Shown one piece after another: positions 1 through 7,317 of a stretch of 64,000 bases of DNA. Position numbers and translations under genes: made by a program. The notes under the pieces are model-generated. The model did no database searches. It worked only from the letters and a program-made list of their open reading frames with translations, and was not told the DNA's origin. The stretch lies in assembly GCF_030145815.1 (NCBI RefSeq), contig NZ_JAIXHL010000014.1, positions 62,001 to 126,000 on the forward strand, given 5' to 3'. Each line of letters opens with the position of its first letter. The stretch's first letter is position 1. This DNA is from Sphingomonas sp. (lineage in GTDB: Bacteria > Pseudomonadota > Alphaproteobacteria > Sphingomonadales > Sphingomonadaceae).

Positions 1-1251
1 GGTTGCGCCCTTGATCGGGGCACCGAGCTTGCCGTTTTCGATCTTGTAGGCCTCGGTGCAACTGAACACGAACTTGCCCGAGACAATGTCGACCTGACCG
101 CCGCCGAAGCTCTTGGCGAAAATGCCCTTCTTCACCCGGCTCAGTAATTCGGCGGGATCGTCCTGGCCACCCTTCATGAAGGTGTTGGTCATGCGTGGCA
201 TCGGGGCGTGCTGGAAGCTCTCGCGGCGGCCATTGCCGGTCGGTTCGACCCCCATCAGCCGCGCGTTCATGCGATCCTGCATATAGCCGCGCAGGATGCC
301 GTCCTCGATCAGCACGGTTTCGCGTGTTGGCGTGCCTTCGTCGTCGATCGACAGCGATCCGCGGCGGTCCATGATCGACCCGTCATCGACCACGGTGACG
401 CCGGGCGCGGCAACGCGCTCGCCAATGCGGCCGGAAAAGGCGCTGGTGCCCTTGCGGTTGAAGTCGCCCTCAAGCCCATGGCCGATCGCTTCGTGCAGCA
501 GGATACCGGGCCAGCCCGGGCCGAGCAGCACGGTCATCTCCCCCGCCGGAGCATCGACCGCGTCGAGATTGACCAAAGCCTGCGCCAGCGCCTCGTCGAT
601 CGCGCGGTTCCAGGTTTCGGGTTGCATCAGCCGATCGTAGAGCGCGCGGCCGCCGGTGCCGAAGCTGCCGGTCTCACGGCGCCCGTTGGATTCGACCACG
701 ATGCTGACGTTGAGGCGAACCAGCGGGCGGATATCGGTGGCGATGAAGCCGTCCGGACGGACGATCTCGACCACGCTCCACGATCCGAGCAGGCTGACCG
801 ACACCTGCACCACGCGCGAGTCGCGGGCGCGGGCGGCGGCGTCGATCGTCTGGCAGAGGTTCACCTTGTCGGCGAAGGGGACCAGGTCGAGCGGGTCGGC
901 ATCGGTGTAGAGGTGGCGGTTGGTGCGCGCCGGGGCCGCCGCCTTGGGTCCGGTCGCCGGATCGATCAGCGCCATCGTCTCACCCGCGCGGCGGATCGCG
1001 GCGTCGCTGATCTCGTTCGCATGGGCAAAGGCGGTGGTCTCGCCGCTCACCGCGCGCAGGCCGAAGCCCGAGTCGGTGTTGTACGACGCGGTCTTGAGCC
1101 GCCCGTCGTCGAAGCCGAACGCCTCCGACTTGCGGTATTGGAGGTAAAGCTCGCCATCCTCGGCGGTGGCGAGGATCGATGCGGTCAGGCGCTGCGCGGC
1201 GTCGGCGTCGAAGCCGTCGCGGTAGAGGAAGCCTCGGGGATCGCTGTACAT
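1..1251 (-). CDS. tldD: TldD metalloprotease, 3' end cut by window edge
   Basis: Partial TldD/PmbA-family zinc metalloprotease; 417 codons are visible and the C-terminus lies beyond base 1. TldD partners with TldE/PmbA in E. coli to cleave flexible peptides such as microcin precursors and CcdA. The translation carries the metalloprotease motif HEAIGH at about residues 253-258 inside a conserved GPGWPGILLHEAIGHGLEGD stretch, and a C-terminal FGGGQVD segment typical of TldD. The family is usually about 475-480 residues, so roughly 60 residues are missing, including the C-terminal segment that carries a further conserved Cys in E. coli TldD. The start is ATG at 1251, with GAGGGG just upstream. 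No tldE is in the window. Confidence 0.93.
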   Translation of the reverse strand, partial: MYSDPRGFLYRDGFDADAAQRLTASILATAEDGELYLQYRKSEAFGFDDGRLKTASYNTDSGFGLRAVSGETTAFAHANEISDAAIRRAGETMALIDPATGPKAAAPARTNRHLYTDADPLDLVPFADKVNLCQTIDAAARARDSRVVQVSVSLLGSWSVVEIVRPDGFIATDIRPLVRLNVSIVVESNGRRETGSFGTGGRALYDRLMQPETWNRAIDEALAQALVNLDAVDAPAGEMTVLLGPGWPGILLHEAIGHGLEGDFNRKGTSAFSGRIGERVAAPGVTVVDDGSIMDRRGSLSIDDEGTPTRETVLIEDGILRGYMQDRMNARLMGVEPTGNGRRESFQHAPMPRMTNTFMKGGQDDPAELLSRVKKGIFAKSFGGGQVDIVSGKFVFSCTEAYKIENGKLGAPIKGAT

Positions 1252-1305
1252 CCCCTCAATATAGGCGGATCAGGTTCTTTGAAAATGCGCGTTGCGCATT
1301 TTGCC

Positions 1306-1381
1306 GCACCGGCCCGCTCCCCCACCCGGCCACCCATATCATGCTACCGCGGGGTGGCCGGGTGGGGGAGCGGGCCGGTGC
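1306..1381. repeat. Palindromic intergenic repeat, copy 1
   Basis: Two perfect 30-bp inverted arms (1306-1335 and 1352-1381) are separated by a 16-nt loop. The arm core is CCCGCTCCCCCACCCGGCC. The same arms recur at 12855, 14577, 29434 and 32934. It lies between tldD and the zinc-finger gene. A transcript would form a very stable hairpin, but no T-tract follows, so this is not a standard intrinsic terminator. Confidence 0.95.
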
Positions 1382-1392
1382 CGCCTAGAAAC

Positions 1393-1623
1393 TTAGAGAC
1401 TCGCGCCAGCCGGGTGGTCGGGCAATTGCGACTGGTCGGCGCCATCGGCGGGGCCGCCGATCAGCACGAAGCGGCGGTCGCAATAGCCGCAATCGACATA
1501 GCCATGCTCGTCGATCTGCAGAAACACGCGCGGATGGCCGAGCGCGGCGGGGATACCGGCATGCGCGCCGTCACAGGCGACGCGGGCGGTGGTGACGCGG
1601 GTGATTTCGGGCGGCGCGATCAT
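1393..1623 (-). CDS. zf-CHCC zinc-finger domain protein
   Basis: Short protein of 76 residues matching the zf-CHCC family, the bacterial relatives of mitochondrial complex I subunit NDUFS6. The likely zinc ligands are Cys17, His30, Cys45 and Cys48, the last two in a CGYC pair preceded by the family's HPRVFLQID stretch. The family is thought to bind zinc and, in alphaproteobacteria, to be linked to respiratory complex I assembly. The latter is family knowledge, not shown here. It stands alone downstream of an unannotated 54-bp gap, with a palindromic repeat beyond its stop. The start is ATG at 1623. Confidence 0.82.
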   Translation of the reverse strand: MIAPPEITRVTTARVACDGAHAGIPAALGHPRVFLQIDEHGYVDCGYCDRRFVLIGGPADGADQSQLPDHPAGASL

Positions 1624-1677
1624 GGGATGCGGTTAGCAAAGCGCGCGGGGTCGGGCAATCACGCTGTGCAGTGATGT

Positions 1678-1986
1678 TCACATCGTCCCGGTAGCGCGCT
1701 CAAACTCGTCCGCACAGCGTTCGGCGAGCTTGGCTGCCCCTTCTACACCGCCGGCCTGCATCGACTCTGCGACTGCCTCCATCGCCGGACCGAGCATCGC
1801 CGCTCCGCTGCGCCCGACGATCTTGCCGAGGAAAAAGCTCATCGTCATGTCGAGTCCCTGCTTGTCGGACGCAGATGCGCTTTCGCCCAGCATCGTCATC
1901 GCGAACACGCATTTGGCGTCCGCCTGGTCGGCGGGTGTCGGGGTGGCCTGAACCATGGCAAGCGCGAGTGCGTGGGTGATGAGCAT
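1678..1986 (-). CDS. Small exported hypothetical protein
   Basis: Hypothetical protein of 102 residues; family not recognised. The first ~18 residues (MLITHALALAMVQATPTP) are short and hydrophobic, suggesting a signal peptide, so a periplasmic location is inferred. Two Cys residues in the mature part (in AKCVFAM and AERCADE) could form a disulphide. I chose ATG 1986 over the longer frame reaching 2124 because a strong GGGGAGGA ribosome-binding site precedes it and because the longer form would overlap the divergent ABC ATPase gene. The two genes then diverge from a ~100-bp region. Confidence 0.6.
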   Translation of the reverse strand: MLITHALALAMVQATPTPADQADAKCVFAMTMLGESASASDKQGLDMTMSFFLGKIVGRSGAAMLGPAMEAVAESMQAGGVEGAAKLAERCADEFERATGTM

Positions 1987-2086
1987 CGGTGTTCCTCCCC
2001 TGATGGCTGCGCAGCCTGTGCCGTGCGTCCGGTCTTGGCAACGTCTTTCGCTTGCCATTCGCCGCGCATCGTCCCACTTCCGCGGG

Positions 2087-3013
2087 ATGAGCGACGCGGC
2101 GATCGAGATCGACGGCCTTTCCAAGGTCTATTCGGGGGGCAAACAGGCCCTCGACAACGTGACCTTCAGCGTCCCGCGCGGGCAGATTTTTGGGCTGTTG
2201 GGGCCGAATGGCGCGGGCAAGTCGACGCTGATCAATATCCTCGCCGGGCTGGTCAACAAGACCGGCGGCACGGCGCGGATCTGGGGGTTCGACATCGACT
2301 CGAGCCCGCGCAACGCCAAGCGCGCGATCGGGATCGTCAATCAGGAGATCATGTTCGACCCGTTCTTCACCCCGGTCGAGACGCTGGAGATCCAGGCCGG
2401 GCTGTATGGTGTGCCGAAAGCCAAGCGGCGGTCGATGGAACTGCTGCGCGCGGTGCATTTGGAGGACAAGGCGCGCGCCTATTCGCGCACCTTGTCGGGC
2501 GGCATGAAGCGGCGGCTGATGGTGGCGAAGGCGATGGTGCATTCGCCGCCGGTGCTGGTGCTCGACGAGCCGACTGCGGGCGTCGATATCGAACTGCGCC
2601 AGCAGCTCTGGGCCTATGTCCGCACGCTTAACGAGCAGGGCGTGACGGTGGTGCTGACAACGCACTATCTGGAGGAGGCCGAAGAGCTGTGCGATCGCAT
2701 CGCGATCATCAACCACGGCAAGCTGATCGCCAACGAACCGACCCGCGAGCTGGTCGGCAAGACTCAGGAAAAGGCGGTCGAGGTGGTGGTCGATCGCGAC
2801 ATCGTCGACCTGCCCGCCAATGGCTGTTTCCAGAGGATCGAGGCCAAGGGCGAGCGGACGTTGGTCATCACCTATCGCAAGGACCGCGCGAATGCCGGCG
2901 AAGTGCTGGGCGCGGTGCAGGCGGCGGGGTTCGGGATCGTTGACGTCAGCACGCGCGAGGCAGACCTTGAAGACGTGTTCCTGAGCCTGACACGGGCGGC
3001 GAACGCGGCCTGA
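2087..3013 (+). CDS. ABC transporter ATP-binding protein
   Basis: ATPase subunit (308 residues) of an ABC exporter of the drug/polysaccharide class, similar to YadG/CcmA. Visible motifs are Walker [10 protein letters not shown] (39-47), Q-loop Gln86, signature LSGGM (136-140), Walker B VLVLDEPT (156-163) and switch His193. After the nucleotide-binding domain, a ~70-residue C-terminal region resembles the DUF4162-type tail of this class. The membrane subunit normally follows as yadH, but none is adjacent; downstream lie a repeat and a convergent esterase. It must therefore work with a permease encoded elsewhere or not be a classic exporter. ATG 2087 was chosen over in-frame starts from 1955, which lack homology. 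Confidence 0.88.
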   Translation: MSDAAIEIDGLSKVYSGGKQALDNVTFSVPRGQIFGLLGPNGAGKSTLINILAGLVNKTGGTARIWGFDIDSSPRNAKRAIGIVNQEIMFDPFFTPVETLEIQAGLYGVPKAKRRSMELLRAVHLEDKARAYSRTLSGGMKRRLMVAKAMVHSPPVLVLDEPTAGVDIELRQQLWAYVRTLNEQGVTVVLTTHYLEEAEELCDRIAIINHGKLIANEPTRELVGKTQEKAVEVVVDRDIVDLPANGCFQRIEAKGERTLVITYRKDRANAGEVLGAVQAAGFGIVDVSTREADLEDVFLSLTRAANAA

Positions 3014-3198
3014 CGCGCGGAAGTTTACACTAGCTTTACACTGTCGGCGTCGATTTGCGCGGGGCGGTTGGCCGCGCATGGCGGCGGTCGGGTGGGGGTG
3101 GGCGTCCGGGTTTCTCATCGGACCATCCAGATATGCCGGATGGGGGTCTGTAGGAAAGCGGATTCTGGCTTGTGCCGCGCAAAGCTGGACGCTCTACG

Positions 3199-3284
3199 TC
3201 CGTTTGCCCTGAGCTTAACGAAGGGCCCGGGTCGCGCGTTCGTGAGCGCAAGCACGGTGCTTCGACAAGCTCAGCACAAACGGA
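3199..3284. repeat. Imperfect inverted repeat (CCTGAGCTTxxCGAAG type)
   Basis: Arms near 3199-3228 and 3256-3284 are imperfect inverted copies. The left arm contains CCCTGAGCTTAACGAAGGG and the right arm GTGCTTCGACAAGCTCAGC, both flanked by TCCGTTT or its complement. It fills most of the ~295-bp gap between the ABC ATPase and the esterase, where I see no gene. The two genes converge, so it may act as a transcription barrier. Confidence 0.8.
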
Positions 3285-3309
3285 GGGTGAATCCGATTAG
3301 CGCGATGTT

Positions 3310-4200
3310 CTACCGCCGGTAGCGGGCGAAGAAGCGCCACATGGCGTCATTGTCGGCGGTCCAGACATGGCCGCCGCCGCGCAGGATGTGCGCGGCGACC
3401 TCGGCCTGCGCCCGGCAGCGCGTGTGGAGCCGCTCGTAGAGATTGGCGGCGAGGTCGCGGCGCAGCGGGCCGGCGGTGCAGCCGTTGAGTGCGGCCCAGC
3501 GCGCTTCGGCGGCCTCCATCGTGTACTGCCAATAGCCCGCGCCGCCGCCCTGTACCGGGTTGGTGCCATCGGCATCACCGGCAAAGGCGATCACCGGCAT
3601 CGGGTGTTTGGGGGTGCAGGTAGCGGGGTCGGGGCGGGTCTTGTCGCTCGCCAGCGGGTTGCCCGCGCGCAGGCCCACCACCGGGGCGATCGCGGCGAAG
3701 CGGTCGGACGCGACACAGCCGAGCCATGACGTCATGCGCCCGCCGCCCGAGAGGCCGGTGGCATAGACGCGCTTGCGGTCGGCGCACCCGCTTGCCGCGA
3801 GCCAGTCGATTGCGGTCTTGAGGAACGCGACGTCATCGGCATCGCCCGGCCCGGGTACCTTGCCGGTGACGGTGGGGACGCCGGGGATGTTCCAGACAAA
3901 GCCGCGCTCGACCGGGATGCCGGCATCGGGCGCGGCGACGAGGAAGCCGTGGCGGTCGCTGCTTCCCTCCAGCTTCGATTGTGTGAGGATCGCGGCGCCA
4001 TCGCCGCCGCTGCCGTGCAGGGCGAAGACGAGCGGGAGGCGGCCCGCGGTCGCGCTCGCCGGGACGTGGAGCAGCATTGTGCGCCCGGTATCGCCGACCG
4101 TCACCCGTGCCGTGGTGCCGGGGGCGACCGGGCAGGCCGGGGCTGCGAGAGCGGGCGCGGTCGCGGCGAACAGGGCGGCGGCGGCGAGGATCAGGCGCAA
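3310..4200 (-). CDS. Secreted PHB-depolymerase/feruloyl-esterase-like alpha/beta hydrolase
   Basis: Alpha/beta hydrolase of the LpqC/poly(3-hydroxybutyrate) depolymerase class, 296 residues. Residues 1-20 form a signal peptide ending ALA, so it is exported. Features: oxyanion-type LHGSGG (61-66), nucleophile elbow GLSGGG with Ser151, likely acid Asp211 in GDADGTN, and likely base His278 in GGGHVW. Four or more Cys residues suggest disulphides. Enzymes of this class hydrolyse esters such as PHB oligomers, acetylxylan or feruloyl esters; the substrate cannot be read from sequence. It stands alone, flanked by repeats on both sides. Confidence 0.82.
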   Translation of the reverse strand: MRLILAAAALFAATAPALAAPACPVAPGTTARVTVGDTGRTMLLHVPASATAGRLPLVFALHGSGGDGAAILTQSKLEGSSDRHGFLVAAPDAGIPVERGFVWNIPGVPTVTGKVPGPGDADDVAFLKTAIDWLAASGCADRKRVYATGLSGGGRMTSWLGCVASDRFAAIAPVVGLRAGNPLASDKTRPDPATCTPKHPMPVIAFAGDADGTNPVQGGGAGYWQYTMEAAEARWAALNGCTAGPLRRDLAANLYERLHTRCRAQAEVAAHILRGGGHVWTADNDAMWRFFARYRR

Positions 4201-4243
4201 ACTACATCTCCAACGACGGGCAATTCAGCCCATAACCAAGCTG

Positions 4244-4348
4244 GTCACCCCGGCCTTGTGCCGGGGTCCACGGTGCCAAGCATCCGGGGCTGGACCCTCT
4301 TGTCCCACGCTTGCCGCGCAGTGGACCCCGGCACAAGGCCGGGGTGAC
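4244..4348. repeat. Palindromic repeat, GTCACCCCGGCC class
   Basis: Perfect 28-bp inverted arms at 4244-4271 and 4321-4348, with a 49-nt loop. The arm contains CCCCGGCCTTGTGCCGGGG, itself a small hairpin. This class differs from the CCCGCTCCCCCACCCGG family. A related but diverged element lies at 47053-47125. It sits between the divergent esterase and nadB genes, so it may place structured DNA in a promoter region. Confidence 0.92.
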
Positions 4349-4446
4349 AATATGTGGTTGGGGTGCGGCGAAGTTTGGCGCGGTTTGAATTCGCCGCGCT
4401 TTGTCGCATAGCGGCTCACCCGCCATCGGTGCGCGAAGGAACGGAA

Positions 4447-6039
4447 TTGGCTCACGACCCCCATCAGTGCGACGTGCTTGTCATCGGATCGGGCGCCGCC
4501 GGGCTGACCGCCGCGCTCAATCTGGCCGAACGGTTCAAGGTGACGGTGCTGGCCAAGGGCGGGCTGGACGAGGGATCGACCGCCTGGGCGCAGGGCGGGA
4601 TTGCCGCCGTGCTGGAGCCGGGCGACACGTTCGAGGCGCATATCGAGGATACGATGATCGCCGGCGCCGGGCTGAACGACCGGGCGACCGTCGAGATGGT
4701 GGTCGAGAATGCGCCCGCCGCGATCCAGCGGCTGGTCGAGCTGGGCGTTCCGTTCAACATGGACGGCAATGCCCTGCATCTGACGCGCGAGGGCGGGCAT
4801 AGCGCCCGTCGGATCGTTCATGTCGATGACGCCACCGGCTGGGCGGTTCAAGTCGCGCTGATCCGCGCGGCGCAGGCGCATCCCAACATCACCCTGGTTC
4901 CCGACATGGTCGCGATCGACCTGGCCACCAGCCGCCACGAGCTGCGCTATTCGGGCGCGGGCAAGGTGTGGGGCGTCTATGCCGTCAACCGCGCGACCGG
5001 GCGGGTCGAGCTGTTCACCGCCAATGCGACGGTGCTGGCGACCGGCGGCGCGGGGCGGACCTATTTGTTCTCCACCGCGCCCAAGGGGGCGACGGGGGAC
5101 GGGATCGCGATGGCGTGGCGCGCGGGATGCCGCATCTCGAACATGGAAATGATGCAGTTCCACCCGACCTGCCTCTATCACCTTGACGTCAAGAATTTCC
5201 TGATCACCGAAGCGGTGCGCGGCGAAGGCGGGCGGTTGATCAACCCGCAGACCGGCAAGCGCTTCATGGCGGATTACGATCCCGAGCGGATGGAGCTGGC
5301 CCCGCGCGACGTGGTGGCGCGCGCGATCGATGCGGAGATCAAGCGCGATGGCCTCGACTATGTCCATCTCGACATCAGCCATATGCCCGCAGAGTTCGTG
5401 AAGGGGCATTTCCCGAACATCTACGACAAGCTGATTGGCCTGGGCATCGACATGACCACGGGACCGATCCCGGTGGTGCCGGCGCAGCATTATACCTGCG
5501 GCGGGATCGTCATCGATCTGGACGGGCGCACCGATTTGCCCGGACTCTATGCCGCGGGTGAGTGCAGTGAGAGCGGGTTGCATGGCGCGAACCGGCTGGC
5601 CAGCAACTCGCTGCTCGAATGTTTCGTGTTTGGCGAGGCCGCGGCGCGGCATATCGCGGCGAACTGGGACGACTTGCCAGCGCCGCCGCCGATCCGGCCA
5701 TGGGACGAAAGCCGCGTTACCGATTCTGACGAAGAGGTGGTGATCAAGCAGAACTGGACCGAGATCCGCCGGTTCATGTGGAATTATGTCGGCATCGTGC
5801 GCACCACCAAAAGGCTGGAGCGCGCGGCGCACCGCATCAAGCTGCTGAACGAGGAAGTCGCCGACTATTACGGCCATTTCCGCGTGACGCCCGACCTGAT
5901 CGAGCTGCGCAACCTGTTGCAATCGGCCGAGCTGATCGTGCGATCGGCGCTGCACCGGCGCGAAAGCCGGGGGCTGCATTACACGCTGGATTTCCCGGAA
6001 ACGGACAAGAATGCGCAGGACACCGTATTGGTCCCGTGA
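4447..6039 (+). CDS. nadB: L-aspartate oxidase
   Basis: FAD enzyme of de novo NAD synthesis that oxidises L-aspartate to iminoaspartate, passed to quinolinate synthase NadA. About 530 residues, as usual for NadB. The N-terminal dinucleotide-binding motif is VIGSGAAG; later come EGGHSARRI, NMEMMQFHPTC, GPIPVVPAQHYTCGG and SESGLHGANRLASNSLLE, all typical of the NadB/succinate dehydrogenase flavoprotein family. The start is inferred as TTG 4447, preceded by AAGGA at the right distance; the frame also opens further upstream but without family similarity. nadA and nadC are not in the window. Confidence 0.93.
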   Translation: MAHDPHQCDVLVIGSGAAGLTAALNLAERFKVTVLAKGGLDEGSTAWAQGGIAAVLEPGDTFEAHIEDTMIAGAGLNDRATVEMVVENAPAAIQRLVELGVPFNMDGNALHLTREGGHSARRIVHVDDATGWAVQVALIRAAQAHPNITLVPDMVAIDLATSRHELRYSGAGKVWGVYAVNRATGRVELFTANATVLATGGAGRTYLFSTAPKGATGDGIAMAWRAGCRISNMEMMQFHPTCLYHLDVKNFLITEAVRGEGGRLINPQTGKRFMADYDPERMELAPRDVVARAIDAEIKRDGLDYVHLDISHMPAEFVKGHFPNIYDKLIGLGIDMTTGPIPVVPAQHYTCGGIVIDLDGRTDLPGLYAAGECSESGLHGANRLASNSLLECFVFGEAAARHIAANWDDLPAPPPIRPWDESRVTDSDEEVVIKQNWTEIRRFMWNYVGIVRTTKRLERAAHRIKLLNEEVADYYGHFRVTPDLIELRNLLQSAELIVRSALHRRESRGLHYTLDFPETDKNAQDTVLVP

Positions 6040-6108
6040 TTTTTTGGCTGAATCTTCACGCTTTGCCGTCATAATCCGCGCATTCGTCGCAGATGCCACC
6101 ATAGGCTC

Positions 6109-7266
6109 TTGGCCAGGGTGTCGCGACGCCGCATGATCGCTTTGGGCAAGGGGCGGACCATCGTGTTGGGGATGCAGGAGTTTACAATTCTTCAGCGGGC
6201 AATGACATTGGCGGGGCTTGCGCCCGTATTGCTGATCGGCGCGGGCGTGCATCGCGACGATTTGCCCAAGGATCTGACGCCCGCCAGCTACCGCGTGAGC
6301 ATGCCGATCCCGGAGGCACCCAAGCCGCTGCCCGTCTTTCCTGCCCCCGCCGCACTGACCGCGACGGTCGACGCGCTCGCGCGCGATTTCGGTGGGGTGG
6401 TCGGTATTTCGGTGCGCAGCCTTGAATGGGGCTGGCAGGTCGATGCCAATGGCGACCGCCGCATGCCGCAGCAGAGCGTAAGCAAATTATGGGTCGCGAT
6501 GACCGTGCTCGACGCGCGCGACAAGGGCAAGCTGACGCTCGACGATCCGGTCGAGCTGACGCGCGAGCATCTGACACTGTTCCACCAGCCGATCGCGTCG
6601 CTGGTGGTGCGCGACGGTGTGTATCGCACCACGGTGCGCGAATTGCTGCTGCGCGCGATGCAACAGAGCGACAATACCGCCAATGACCGGTTGCTGACCC
6701 TGGTCGGCGGGCCGCAGGCGGTGCGCGCGTTCATCGCGGATCGCGGGCTCGGTGAGATTCGCTTCGGCCCGGGCGAGCGGTTGCTGCAGGCAGGCACGGC
6801 CGGCCTGCGCTGGGACCAGCGTTATTCGATGGCGGGCGAGTTCCAGCGGGCCCGCGCGGCATTGCCCCCGACCGTGCGGCGCGCGGCGTTCGACTCCTAT
6901 GTTGCCGATCCGGTCGATGGCGCGGCGCCGTCGGCGATCGCGCTGGCGCTGGCGCGGCTCAAGGCCGGCGAGCTGCTGTCGGCATCCTCGACCAATTTCC
7001 TGACCAACGTGATGTCGGGCACGCGCACGGGCAAGGCGCGGTTGCGCGCTGCGGTGCCGGCGGGCTGGACGCTGGCGCACAAGACCGGGACCGGGCAGGA
7101 TCTGGGCGGGCGCACGGCGGGCTTCAACGATATCGGCATTCTGACCGCGCCCGATGGCAAGGCCTATTCGGTTGCGGTGATGATCGGTGACACCCCGCGC
7201 CCGGTGCGCGAGCGCCAGCAGCTGATGCAGGCGGTGGTGGCGAGCGTGGTTGCGAACCACCGCTAA
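6109..7266 (+). CDS. Class A beta-lactamase-like serine hydrolase
   Basis: Serine hydrolase of the class A beta-lactamase fold, up to 385 residues. Visible are SVSK (SxxK), SDN and KTG. A Glu exactly 36 residues after the Ser of SDN, in ERLLQ, matches the class A ExxLN omega-loop motif with Gln for Asn. Then ~35 extra residues precede GELL...PAGW...KTG, which otherwise aligns with TEM-type enzymes. A hydrophobic stretch after residue 30 suggests export or membrane anchoring. The start is uncertain: ATG 6133 and ATG 6172 are alternatives with a shorter N-terminus. Whether it hydrolyses beta-lactams or modifies peptidoglycan cannot be told. Confidence 0.8.
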   Translation: MARVSRRRMIALGKGRTIVLGMQEFTILQRAMTLAGLAPVLLIGAGVHRDDLPKDLTPASYRVSMPIPEAPKPLPVFPAPAALTATVDALARDFGGVVGISVRSLEWGWQVDANGDRRMPQQSVSKLWVAMTVLDARDKGKLTLDDPVELTREHLTLFHQPIASLVVRDGVYRTTVRELLLRAMQQSDNTANDRLLTLVGGPQAVRAFIADRGLGEIRFGPGERLLQAGTAGLRWDQRYSMAGEFQRARAALPPTVRRAAFDSYVADPVDGAAPSAIALALARLKAGELLSASSTNFLTNVMSGTRTGKARLRAAVPAGWTLAHKTGTGQDLGGRTAGFNDIGILTAPDGKAYSVAVMIGDTPRPVRERQQLMQAVVASVVANHR

Positions 7267-7317
7267 CGCTGAGGGTTAGCACTCGCCCGAGCGGTTTCGC
7301 GCTGCTAAGCCGTCGCG

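Noticed and set aside
208..1674. Long plus-strand open frame opposite tldD
   Set aside because: The minus strand encodes a convincing TldD with the HEAIGH motif; the plus frame has no family similarity and is typical high-G+C mirror coding.
7262..7280. GCTAAC/GTTAGC hairpin after the beta-lactamase-like gene
   Set aside because: Only a 6-bp stem, includes the stop codon and has no T-tract, so not called a terminator.
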